64,000 nt of DNA, from positions 1,712,076 to 1,776,075 of the forward strand of contig CM049309.1 of the NCBI GenBank assembly GCA_026874595.1, in the 5' to 3' direction. Of this stretch, positions 1 to 10,145 are shown one piece after another. Under the pieces are notes generated by a model. The model was not told the origin of the DNA and made no database searches. It saw only the letters and a program-made list of their open reading frames with translations. The DNA is from Sipunculus nudus. Taxonomy: Eukaryota; Annelida; Sipuncula; Golfingiida; Sipunculidae. How positions within the stretch are numbered: position 1 is the first letter of the stretch; each line of letters begins with the position of its first letter. The position numbers and the translations under genes were made by a program.

Positions 1-589
1 GATTCAAATGATCGACTCTGCTATCTGTCATTGGCGGCATGGCCAAGAGTTAGAAAGAGCAATAGCCGAATGTAAGACGGGTGCTCGTCTGGTCAGTTCG
101 ACACTTATGCACTGCACATAACGTTCCCATCAACCAGAAAAAAGTTTATTAAATCGTCATTCAATATTTACAGATCTGCGTCATTACTTTGCCTCCTACC
201 TGGGCAACAGGTGAGCTCCCATGGACATATGTAAGAACGGGCAACCCAACATTGAGAGCAGATCAAAACTTTGGCTCATAAGAGAGCTCATGCAAAACTT
301 TGCTCCAGAGTAAGAATAAACCTAGAATTTTTTGATTAAATGGACAACGACAATCACACAACTTCTGTAACCTGGCAGAATGACATGACCTCATGCTCCA
401 AAGAAGACTACTGTAGGTAGTCTCTCGGGCCTGTATTTGGGAAACCACAGCCTTTCGACTATAAGTCTTGTGCCTTAAAAATTACATTACCAGGTTCCAC
501 AAGCATTTAGACCTGCAGATGGAGGATTTCTCATGGCATTCTCTGTAATATCTAGGCCCTGTCAAGACCTTTGAGCTTGTCATCAGAAA
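1..589. other. Non-coding left flank
   Basis: No convincing exon, RNA gene or repeat is visible here. The right part (about 480-589) may be the decayed upstream portion of the LINE relic that follows, because fragments resembling the region before the reverse-transcriptase core can be read in shifted frames, but this is too eroded to claim. Confidence 0.4.
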
Positions 590-1335
590 GTGTCTTTTTT
601 GCACTTTTTCACACGATCGGATGTCCCAAAGGTCGTCAAAATAAAAACATCCTTACATGAATGTATGCAGAGCCCCACACATTATAATCCTTTACCAGTC
701 GATAGCGGGATGAATTAAGGCTGTATCTTTGCTCCATCTTCTCAGCATCTTCTTCTCCTAGCTGCTATCAAACTTCTTTGATTCATCACCATGACGGGTT
801 TTGTAGCAGTAACTGAGAACAAACCACATTGGGGCCAGTGCTAATACGGGAGTTGCTGTTTGTGGACAATGCTGCTCTGAAAACGCACACAGAGGAAGCC
901 CTACATAGACTCATTGACAGCTCCTGTCACGCTGCAGCCACTCAGGACTGATCAGCACTCTCAAGAAGACAAACATCATGGGCCAAAATCCCAACAGGAT
1001 CCCCATTAGAGTGTGTAGAGAGTGGTGGAAAGATCTACAACCTCTAACTGGACAATAAGTTCTATAAGGGGATGTCAAGACTTCATAAACGTCTAAACAA
1101 AGAGGTGTGGTAGCACTCTAAAGGTCTGTGTGCTCAGCACAGACAGTGAGGCATTGGCATTGTTCCCAACTTCAGGGCCCAGATCTGAAGAGTTAGAGTT
1201 TAATCTCTGCAGACTCGTTTTCCATCTCTGCAGTCCAATCATGTAAATCCCGTGGAAGGCCATTCCTGCAGAACAAAGATGTCTGCAAACGTGACCTGAG
1301 GGCCTGTCAGCACCTAACATCTGGAGACAGGCAAT
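590..1335 (+). mobile_element. LINE (non-LTR retrotransposon) reverse-transcriptase relic
   Basis: Fragments of a LINE reverse transcriptase are read on the + strand in several frames. Near 725-750 is GCIFAPS, matching the usual GCVLAPTLF block. At about 822-920 is LIRELLFVDNAALKTHTEEA, where the catalytic FADD/YADD box has become FVDN. At about 945-985 is LISTLKKTNIMGQ, followed by SRLHKRLNKEVW near 1075-1115 and GRPFLQNKDVCKRDLRA near 1250-1305, the usual C-terminal block. Stops and frameshifts between the blocks and the altered catalytic box show it is dead. The clade was not assigned. The order of blocks is seen directly; family membership rests on known LINE motifs. Confidence 0.8.
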
Positions 1336-1336
1336 A

Positions 1337-1337
1337 A

Positions 1338-1376
<39 letters not shown>
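1337..1376. repeat. (AG)n microsatellite
   Basis: An uninterrupted run of about 20 AG dinucleotides sits just after the LINE relic. On the - strand it reads as a Ser-Leu run and creates a spurious open frame. Confidence 0.95.
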
Positions 1377-1377
<1 letters not shown>

Positions 1378-2805
1378 ACAGAATACTAAAGGCAGCAACA
1401 CTACCTGTTGCAGCAGTTACCTGCATTAGCTGAAGTAAAGCCTGCCGCCCAGGACACCAGAGTCTGAGGCATCGTTACCTGTGACCCTAGAGCGCCATCC
1501 TCATGCATCCTCCACAAAACGTTGCTGTCTCAGTGTTTTCCTTTAGTGAGAATCATACAACGTCATTAGCATTCCAGTGTATTGTCAGCTATTTTGGATG
1601 TTATAACTATATCACCAGTTTATTTCATTATTAAATTTCTTGTTTCAATGTCCTTTTATCACACCTTGAAACACAATGCCGGTATAAAAAAAAAACCAAA
1701 AACGTAATGACTTGTAAATGTACATGTATATGAAATGTTAGGGTAAAAGAATTCGGCGGCCACATTTTATATTCAGATTTACTCAGTGATGTTTCGCCTG
1801 TCTGGAGGCTTTTGAACTTTTAAAGGATATAACAAATATCAAAAACCAAAATTACATACATTTTATTAACAGGGACATATGGACATCTAAGTGTATATAA
1901 CATGTATTTGGCAGCTGTTTTAGACGCAGTCACATATTTACAAAAAAGCATAAGTACTCAGCGCAGCGATACTTAAGTTGGTGTTAATGAATTTCTTTAA
2001 CTCCAGTAGTAGTCCTTAAGACTTTACTAAAGTCACAACTGGATTACAAATAATGTATGGCCACTTTAGATTCTTTGTGGCCATCTTGGACGTCATTTTG
2101 AATATAACTTTAAATTGATCTTAATTGATTTAAATATATCAAATTATAGCGAAGATTTTTATTTTTGGTTATATTGACGCGACTTATAAATTAATGTAAA
2201 GTATTACATGCGAAACTTTTAAGGTCCACGCCGTACACGTTAAAGCCACATATATGTTTGCCGCTCTTTATACCTGACTACAAAATAATAACAAAAGATA
2301 CAATATAAAACAAAAAAAAAACAAAAAACCCAAGAAAAATAGAACTAGTTTTTCTCCAGAAAAAAATTGATCACTTATAAGTGAAGAAATATTCAGAATA
2401 AGTATCTTTTCGAATAAAAAGAGTAAAGCGGGAGGCTACGAGACATACTCTTAATTAGATACAATAAATTTACATTTATAAATACAACAGCTGTTATATA
2501 CTGCGGGAGTTTTTTACACTGAAACACCATAGAAAGTCAGGACACACTTGCAAACAAGTTTAGTTTAACCGAGTCAAATATTAAAGGTTAAACAAAAAAA
2601 ACTTTTTTAAGAGTGTCCACACGATATGAACAAATACAGCCTGACTAAATACATTTGCTTCTTTGCATGACATGTCGAAACCTCTAACATACATTATATT
2701 TACTAATACTTGCTATTTGTGTTACTCATACTGATCTCTAAAATTTATTGTTTCACGATGACAATTCTTCATACATAGTCTAAAATGAATTTGATTTATT
2801 TACAG
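1377..2805. other. AT-rich non-coding DNA upstream of the ZNFX1-like exon
   Basis: No exon was recognised. The last part, 'ttgatttatttacag' ending at 2805, is a good pyrimidine-rich 3' splice site and is taken as the end of the intron preceding the ZNFX1-like exon. The 5' exon with the initiator methionine is therefore to the left, inside or outside the window, and could not be located. Confidence 0.5.
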
Positions 2806-5496
2806 AAGAAACACATAAGCTTAAAAGAGAGGAAAAAGAAGTCTTATACGGGGTCGTTAAAACCATTGGAGAAGGAGCAGGAACTGTCGAGGCGACGAGC
2901 AAAGCTCCCCCTGGTGTCCAGGGTAAGAAATTTGCGTTTTCAAGAGTTCAAGAAATTGGAAGAGTTCTTAAAGTATGTGATAAAGTTGCATTCACCACTG
3001 GATCTGCCCTACGGAATGACTACTGTTTAATAGAAAGTATCTGGAAAACAGATAAAACTGGTAAAGATGAATTAGATGGGACCTCCCAGAGTGTAAGCGG
3101 CAGTGCTTGTTATGGTTTTGAAAAGAAACAAGATAAATCATGCAATACAGAAATTAAAAAGAAAACCATATTAAACCGTGGAAGAATCATAAAGGTGCCA
3201 ACCGCTACAGAATTTGGATATATCAAGGCTTTGACACAACTGCCAGACGGTTACAGTCGAACATGGGATGTTTGCTTCGCAAAGAGTGAAATGGGGGCAG
3301 TCAAATATCTTTTATTAGATTTAATGGAAGGTGACATCGTGGAATTTGTACTTGGCATAAAGGATAAAAGGAGACCTAGGGCGTTCGGACTGAAGCTAGT
3401 GAAATATCAAGCTAGGAGTGGGAAAATAGTGTCTGATTACCTTCAGAACTTGAAAACAATACTGTGTAAAGATGAGACAGCGGCGATACTGGTTCTGCTT
3501 TCATGTAATGCTGTGTGGAACTGCTGCGGAGACAGCCAAAATCTCGGTGACCAGTCAGTGTTTAATCTGATTGATATTTTCAACACTATCTGTGAAAAGG
3601 AAAAGAGTGTAAGGGGTCATTTGCAAACAACGCTAAAAGAACTGTCTTCCACGAAAATGTTCAGAACTAACGGAGGTGCACTGACAAATTATGTCAAATA
3701 TGTCTGCGACAAAGGATTAACAGAAGAACAAGAAACGCTGAAACGGTTCTGTATAAACCTGGTTGAATATGTTCCAAAAATGACTAGGGCGATCATGCAT
3801 ATCATGAAACCTTTCATGTCAACCGATGAATGTCAGTTTGATCACTTTTTGTTTGCTGTTCTTAGAAAGGTTGCGCCTTCAGGCGAGAACGAACTACAGG
3901 ATCTGGAATGGAACGAAATACCCCTTTTGCCGCCATTCAACTTCATCCTTGGACCTGCTTTAGATGAATCAGCAGCTCTACACCCAGTGAAGACATCAGG
4001 CTCTTATGCATCACCGATAGTTTACCTGGATACGTATTTCCGGCTTCTCTGGACGGACTGCTTTTGTAGTCCACAAAAAGGAATCAAAGACTTGCTTGCA
4101 GGAGAATTGGACCTGCGAGACATGAACGTGTATCGTCAAATCAACCTAACCAGCATAAAGACTGGAAGCGGAGACAATGGTTTATATCTGATGTTGGAGT
4201 TCAGTTCAATGAGACCAGTGCGAAATTGGAAAAAATCGTCCTGTCTGAAATATGGAAATCTGCTATGCATTTCACCGTCAGGGTGTTTCCGTGACATAAT
4301 ATGGGCTACTGTGACTGAGAGGGATACATATATGTTGGAAAATCACATGACGGTTGGTATAGAGTTGGTGAAAGAGATGAACCATAAAACAGAAGCAGAG
4401 ATTATTCTCATTCTTTCCAATGCAGGGAATACGGTGTTGATAGCGGAATCCCCGACATACTATGAGTCGTATAAACCAGTTTTAGCTGCTCTTCAAAGGC
4501 TTGAACCCGATCATATCCCTTTCGCAAAAACTCTCGTCGAAATTGAACCACCAGATAAACCAAAGTATCGGACTAAAGAATCAGAGGGTGTATCAGAAGA
4601 TACAGACACGGAAATAGATTATGATAGCATCATTAACAACCATGAACCAGAATGCACACTATGTACTGGTTTGGATTCAAGTCAGTTAGCTGCCGTAGAA
4701 CATGCTATGAAACATCAGGTATCAATAATACAGGGGCCTCCCGGCACAGGTAAGACACATGTTGGTGTGCAAATTTTGCGTCACATTATGGAGAAAATTG
4801 AGATACAGAGCCCCCTACTTGTTCTTACTTACAAAAACCATGCGCTTGACGAATTTCTTAAGTTGCTTCTGCCTCATTCTTCTTCAGTGGTCAGAATAGG
4901 TGGAAGGTCTAAGGAAAATCAGTTGGATAAATTCAACATAAAGGAATTGACTAAAATTGCACATAAAACGGCAAATCAGATAAAACAGGAATCAGTATTG
5001 GTACATGAGCGGTCGCAGCTTCAAGAAAAAATCACAAGCCTCACAGAGAATTTGAACGAAGCTTTGTCGTTTCAACCATCACTTTTGGCCAAAGAATTAA
5101 CAGGTAGGCAAATTTTCCTATTCCTGAAGAAACTTAATATTCATATCAGAAAATTGCCCATGAGAATTAAGGATAAAGCAAAATCGTTTAAAGGTTGGCT
5201 AGAGGAACGCAAGGAACAGATTGAATCTATGTCACCTTGTGAGTGGAAGGCAGAGAATGAAGACCAGAACTTCTTGCTTAACCTGATCTATGAAGCTGTC
5301 TGCCAATGGATTCCAGAAAGAGCAGTTTTCATCGATATCAACCAGAGGTTCCAGGTCTCCATAACACGGTTAGACAACATTGAAAAGAGGAAAAGTAAAC
5401 AGAAGAGGGTTAATGAAGCTGATGGAGAGTCGGAGGAGGAAGAAGACGCTGAAGAGGAACGTATGGAACGCCTTGCTTCAGCCGATAACATCAAAG
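2806..5496 (+). CDS. ZNFX1-like helicase/PARP protein, exon A (cold-shock-like segments, N-terminal region, helicase Walker A)
   Basis: The frame opens after a stop at 2781 and has no in-frame ATG before about 3287, so this is an internal exon starting at the acceptor at 2805; numbering here sets the first GAA (2808) as residue 1. Residues about 12-68 (YGVVKTIG ... FAFSRV ... LKVCDKVAFT) and about 124-200 (GRIIKVP..EFGYIKAL ... DVCFAKSE ... GDIVEFVL) look like cold-shock-type beta-barrels. Then comes the ZNFX1-specific stretch (VYLDTYFRLLWTD, ILGPALDE). The helicase core starts with SQLAAVEHA and Walker A QGPPGTGKTH at about 642-651, then LVLTYKNHALDEFL. An acidic, Glu-rich segment precedes the end (about 5420-5465). 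Human ZNFX1 is an interferon-induced RNA sensor; a role in RNA binding or antiviral defence here is inference. The exon end at 5496 is a proposal: the frame otherwise stops at 5609. Confidence 0.85.
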
Positions 5497-5539
5497 GTGA
5501 AACAAATTACGTCTTGGCCAAGGCTGATGTCAAACGCAG
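5497..5539 (+). other. Frame-change site: candidate 43-nt intron or one-base indel
   Basis: The helicase is split between two frames: Walker A lies in one frame (stop at 5607-5609), while the DEAA-like motif and everything after it lie in the +1 frame. Removing 5497-5539, which begins 'gtgaaa' after AAAG and ends 'aacgcag', joins them in frame as ...ADNIK-A-RVLEYAHASLF. The length is at the lower limit for animal introns and the pyrimidine tract is weak. A single-base insertion in the assembly or a real disabling frameshift would look the same. A 172-nt alternative (5409-5580, ending 'attccttcag') also restores the frame but removes the acidic segment. Confidence 0.45.
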
Positions 5540-8500
5540 CCCGTGTTCTGGAATACGCCCATGCGTCCTTATTCCTTCAGCGAGAAGATATCTGGACATT
5601 ATCGGATGAGGAAAGAGTTTATCTTGTTACTTTTCTCCTACAGAAAAGAGCACAGGAGTTACAATCAGAGCTTCATGAGGTACTACAGTTATATTCGGAT
5701 AATTATCGTATGTTGAAGGGTATCAAAGACGAACAAAAAGCCTCTATTCTGAGATCTAAGAAAGTAATTGGCATGACGGTTACTGGGGCTTCAATACACT
5801 CCTCCCTGCTTACTCTTGTGAAACCACAGGTTATCATTGTAGAAGAGGCAGCAGAAGTGCTCGAGCCACACCTGGTCGCTCTCCTTGGTGACTGGGTGCG
5901 TCACTTAATTTTGATTGGAGACCACAAACAGCTGAAGCCACCAGTTGACACTTTCTCTCTCTGCAGGAAATATGATTTTGACACATCTATGATGGAACGT
6001 CTTATCAACAACCAGATTCCGCATGTAACCTTACAAATGCAGAATAGAATGCGCCTCGAGTTTGCGGAACTTTTACTGGATATTTATCCAGAATTAAAGA
6101 GTAATACTAGTAGAGTTGAGAACAACACTCCTCCCTCATGCATGAAACACTCCATGTACTTTTGGGATCACAATTTCCCTGAGGTGCCAGGAAGAAGTTA
6201 CAGCAACGAAGAGGAAGCTAAAAGAGCCGTCAACTTAGCTTGGTTTCTCATTCAGCATGGATATCAACCCAACAAGGTAACAATATTAGCGCCATACCTT
6301 GGTCAGGTAGGTTTGATTAGGCGTAAGATGGAAGACATTTCGCATGTTAAGGCTTCAGAGCATGACAAATTTCTATCAGTGCCAGATAAACAGCGGTGTC
6401 AGCGTGTCAACATTCAGTCCATCGATAGCTTTCAAGGAGATGAAAACGATGTTGTCATAGTCTCGTTAGTTCGTTCGAACCCAGCGGGAGAGGTTGGTTT
6501 TCTCAGCAAGTTAAATAGGAGATGTGTTGCACAATCTCGGGCAAGGTGTGGCATGTACTTCGTCGGGAACCAGAAAACTATAAAACGCAATGGCCATTGG
6601 GCAAGAATGCTAAATCTGATGTCCGAGAAAGGGTGTGTTGGGCGGGCCATTCCAGTTCAGTGCAGATTTCATCCAGATAAATCCTATACGCTAAGAAAGG
6701 ACGCAGAAGAAGTGCCCCTTGGAGTGTTCTGTGAAGAAGCATGTTCAAAGAAAATGAAGTGTGAAAAACACCCATGTCCAAGACCCTGTCAACCTTACCA
6801 TAATCACAACAAATGTGAAGCCGAGGTTCCTTTCGTCTTCTCTGTTTGCAAACACCCGGCTTCTAGAAAATGTTTCCAAAAGGAGTGCGACTTGAAATGT
6901 CAGTCTCCCTGTGGCAAGGATATGAGCTGTGGCATCCACAAATGCAGTTTGCCATGCAAATCAAGTCATAGCCATGTTGTATGTGAGGCGAAGGTTGAAT
7001 TCGTCCGTACAAGCTGTCAGCATGTCTTATTAAGGAAATGTCATGAGAAAGAAAGCGATGTGACATGTGAACACAAATGCAGCCAAAAGATGCCCTGTGT
7101 TGTGCATGAATGCAGCAGACCTTGTGAGCCTAAACATAGCCACGATGTCTGTAGCAAAAAGGTCCAAGAGACTTGTCTAAATTGTTCTCGTACAATTTTC
7201 CGTCTCTGTCATGAGACAGCGAAGTGTCTTATCGTTGTTGATTTTGAATCTTGTGCTCATAAAATCGAGGTGTCTTGTACCCAAGACGTGTCCGAGATCA
7301 AATGCATGGAACTTTGTCCACAAATATTAGATTGTGCTCACCCCTGCACAGGAATATGTGGCTACCCTTGCGATCATTCTAAATGTAGCCTATGTGATCA
7401 AACAACACTTCTTCGTCAAGAGGTAGAAAAAAGAGATCGAGCTGCTGTCTTGGAGGAAATCCAGAGGGAAATAGAACGACTTCATGATTACAAGGATCCT
7501 GGGGTGATTAAACGTGATATCCTAAAGCCCGAAACAGAAAACGCATCAGAGTATTTTGATGTCGAAGATCGTGTGACAAAGTATATTCAGAAAGACCATC
7601 GTTGGTTTCCTGTCGTCACCAAAGTTGAAAAGATCACGAACCCTGGGTTACGCATAAAATGGCTGAAAGCAAAAGGTCTTATGGCAGACCCTGATCGGAG
7701 TGAGTTGAAATTTCATGGGACAAGCAAAGAAGGTGTTGAATCAATCTTGAACGAAGGTTTTAGACTTCCAACTCAGGAAGGGATGTTTGGCAAGGGAATA
7801 TATTTCGCGACAGATGCCTCCAAAAGTGCTCAAGAAATGTATACAAAGGGATCCCAAATGCTGCTTCTCTGTGATGTTTTACTGGGCAAGACAATGACGG
7901 TCGAAAAGGCAGAGAAAGGAATGGATCTTGAGAGGTTAAAATTGTTAGGATTTGACTCTTTATATGCAAAGCGTAATACAAGAGGAAAAGGGGGTGTTCG
8001 TTTCGATGAATTTGTCGTTTATGACCCCGATCAAGCTCTTCCAAAATACCTGATCCACTTCCGCTGCTCAAGCATAGGAGCCGGTTATGACGACACATTG
8101 ACAAGGGAGGCTCTAATTAAACGGAGGTCCGTCACCAAATACACCCTGGAACCGACTCGAACTGTTGACAAAGATGATCCAAAAGAGTATCACTACAGGG
8201 TGGCAGAATCCCAGTTTCTGAGACTTCGCGCTTGCGGTGCTTATGGTACACCGAACAGCAGAGTGACTAAGGTTGAGTATTACGTTAATCCAAAACTAAC
8301 TGCGAATTTTGAAAGAATGGAGGCAGAAATGAAGAGAAAATATGGAAAATCTGAAGAAGCAAAAAGCATCTTTGCGTTTCACGGAACAAAGCCTGAAAAC
8401 ATCCCAAAAATAATGGAAGAAAATTTTCGACTAGACAAAATGGAACGAGGAGCGTATGGATGGGGCATCTACTTTTCAGAATTTCCAAGTGTTAGCCAGG

Positions 8501-8706
8501 GTTATGCTCACGCCTGCAACCAGCTCCTATTATGCAAAATTCTACCCGGAAAATCATATTCAACACCTGCTACCAACGACAGGGCGGCGCCACCGAGCGG
8601 ATACGATTCACATATTGTGAAGCCTGATGGAGAGGGAAAAGGGAAAATGAATGTCATCTTTAACCCAGATCAGATTCTTCCTTGCTATGTCATCCATTAT
8701 ACTTGA
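5540..8706 (+). CDS. ZNFX1-like helicase/PARP protein, exon B (helicase C-terminal part, NFX1 zinc fingers, two PARP domains)
   Basis: Continues the helicase: VIIVEEAAEVLEPH (motif II, about residue 995), LILIGDHKQLKPP (motif III, about 1020), DSFQGDENDVVIVSLVRSN (motif V, about 1192) and NRRCVAQSRARCGMYFVGN (motif VI, about 1220). Residues about 1270-1517 form an NFX1-type Cys/His cluster with repeated HxCxxPC/C units. A first PARP catalytic domain follows (about 1584-1740): FHGTS with His1622, GKGIYFA with Tyr1651, FDEFVVYDPDQ with Glu1720, so a full H-Y-E triad. A second PARP domain (about 1780-1951) has His1844 (FHGTK), Tyr1874 (GWGIYFS) and Met1933 in the Glu position (KMNVIFNPDQ). The frame ends TGA at 8704-8706. 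Human ZNFX1 as I know it lacks PARP domains, so this is a fusion. H-Y-E is the triad of poly-ADP-ribosylating enzymes; the second domain would be mono-transferring or inactive, by inference. Confidence 0.9.
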
Positions 8707-9944
8707 ATCTAAAACTGCGCCCTTTGTGAGAGATCATAATTCTCACATTCTTAAGAAAAGCAAATATAACTACCCTTACTTACTATTTGACAGGATAGGA
8801 TGAAAGTATTCTGTGTTCAGCATTTTTATAAAACAAGAAACCAATGCCGATATCTTCATCATAAGTGTGGTGGTATTACCTGATCAGCTGCAGCGGACAT
8901 GACAATCCAGTGTTGTTTTTTTAGGGTAGATAATATGTGCTTACTTTTATCATATGTTTATGGCATTTAAGTCTAAAATCAGCATCTTAACTTAACAATG
9001 ATGAAAACACGATATCGCTGCATACTAAAGTGCAAAGCTTCCCGGGGGAGATGATTGTATTTTATCATTCTATTCGTATGCTGAATATAAGTTTGTCAAA
9101 TATTTGCCAATACTTAAACTTTATCGAACAGAACATGATTCAATATTGAGCTGAATATCTCAATAATTACAATCCTTTTGTATTAGGTGGAAGCTGATAA
9201 CAGTCCTTGCATGTATATCTCTCATTAATGTAAAAACATATTCCCTGCTACCAATATCTTTTTACGAGGTGGTTTAATATTAGGTCAATTTATTGTCTTC
9301 ATTTCTACCTTCCATATTTACATTAATTTACCTTCTCATAGAAGATACATCCATATAAATATGTATAGTACATATATAAATACATATTGAATATATTTTA
9401 AATAACGGTTTTTACTGTGGGAAAAACGCCCATGAAGTTATTTATGGAGAAAAGTAAGAATTATCGGGATGGTTAGGGTAGTATTTCTTCCAGAAACTCC
9501 ATTTCAAACCAATCAAAAAAGTTTATTTAAAACCACATTACACCGCACGAAGTTTATATGGTTTTAAAATTTATACAGTGTTCTATCTGGTGGTATATGT
9601 TACTAAATTGTCTCATCCATAGAATTAATTTATTCTTAGCACACCCTAGTGGTGCGTCACTGTTATGAGCTCGTATAAATGACAATATTCCAGACAATAT
9701 TTCTACCATGCTTCGTTCTCGTTTTTCACCACTTGGTCCTGCTAAATTGACACCTGGGCCTTAACCGTATGGTTGATTTGCCGTGTGAAAGGGATATTAG
9801 TGTAGGGGTTTGTCTTGCAATAATAAAAAAAACAGTATACAGCTGTACATTGTGTATTTAGGTGAGGTGTTATTAATAGAAGAGGTAGTTATGTGTACAC
9901 ATGGCGTTTATTGTTAAACAAGTTAAATATGCTCATGTCCTGTA
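8707..9944. other. 3' flank of the ZNFX1-like gene
   Basis: AT-rich sequence without a recognisable exon. A possible polyadenylation hexamer AATAAA lies at 9822-9827, about 1.1 kb after the stop codon. No closer canonical hexamer was noticed, so the 3' UTR end is uncertain. Confidence 0.35.
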
Positions 9945-10090
9945 TACGTATACATCACTATATTGTGTTAGAAACCAGACTATATCACTATATTGTGTTA
10001 GAAACCAGAATATATCACTATATTGTGTTAGAAACCAGACTTTATCACTATATTGTGTTAGAAACCAGAATATATCACTATATTGTGGCG
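9945..10090. repeat. 30-bp minisatellite, about five copies
   Basis: Near-identical 30-bp units of the type ATATCACTATATTGTG / TTAGAAACCAGA are repeated head to tail. A short (CA)n tract follows at about 10123-10145. The unit length is a multiple of three, so it produces short open frames on both strands that are not genes. Confidence 0.9.
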
Positions 10091-10145
10091 GAAAGTGCCA
10101 ATGTGTTCCAGTGTACATTTTTTAACACACACACGCACACACACA

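Noticed and set aside
1093-1401. 102-codon frame with a Ser-Leu repeat
   Set aside because: Translation of the (AG)n microsatellite and antisense of the LINE relic.
2785-3030. 81-codon frame starting with ATG just before the ZNFX1-like exon
   Set aside because: It is in the wrong frame for the helicase gene, and its ATG lies in the intron next to the acceptor at 2805.
5288-8488. Several 60-115-codon frames antisense to the ZNFX1-like gene
   Set aside because: Shadow frames of a strongly coding region, with no similarity or splice logic of their own.
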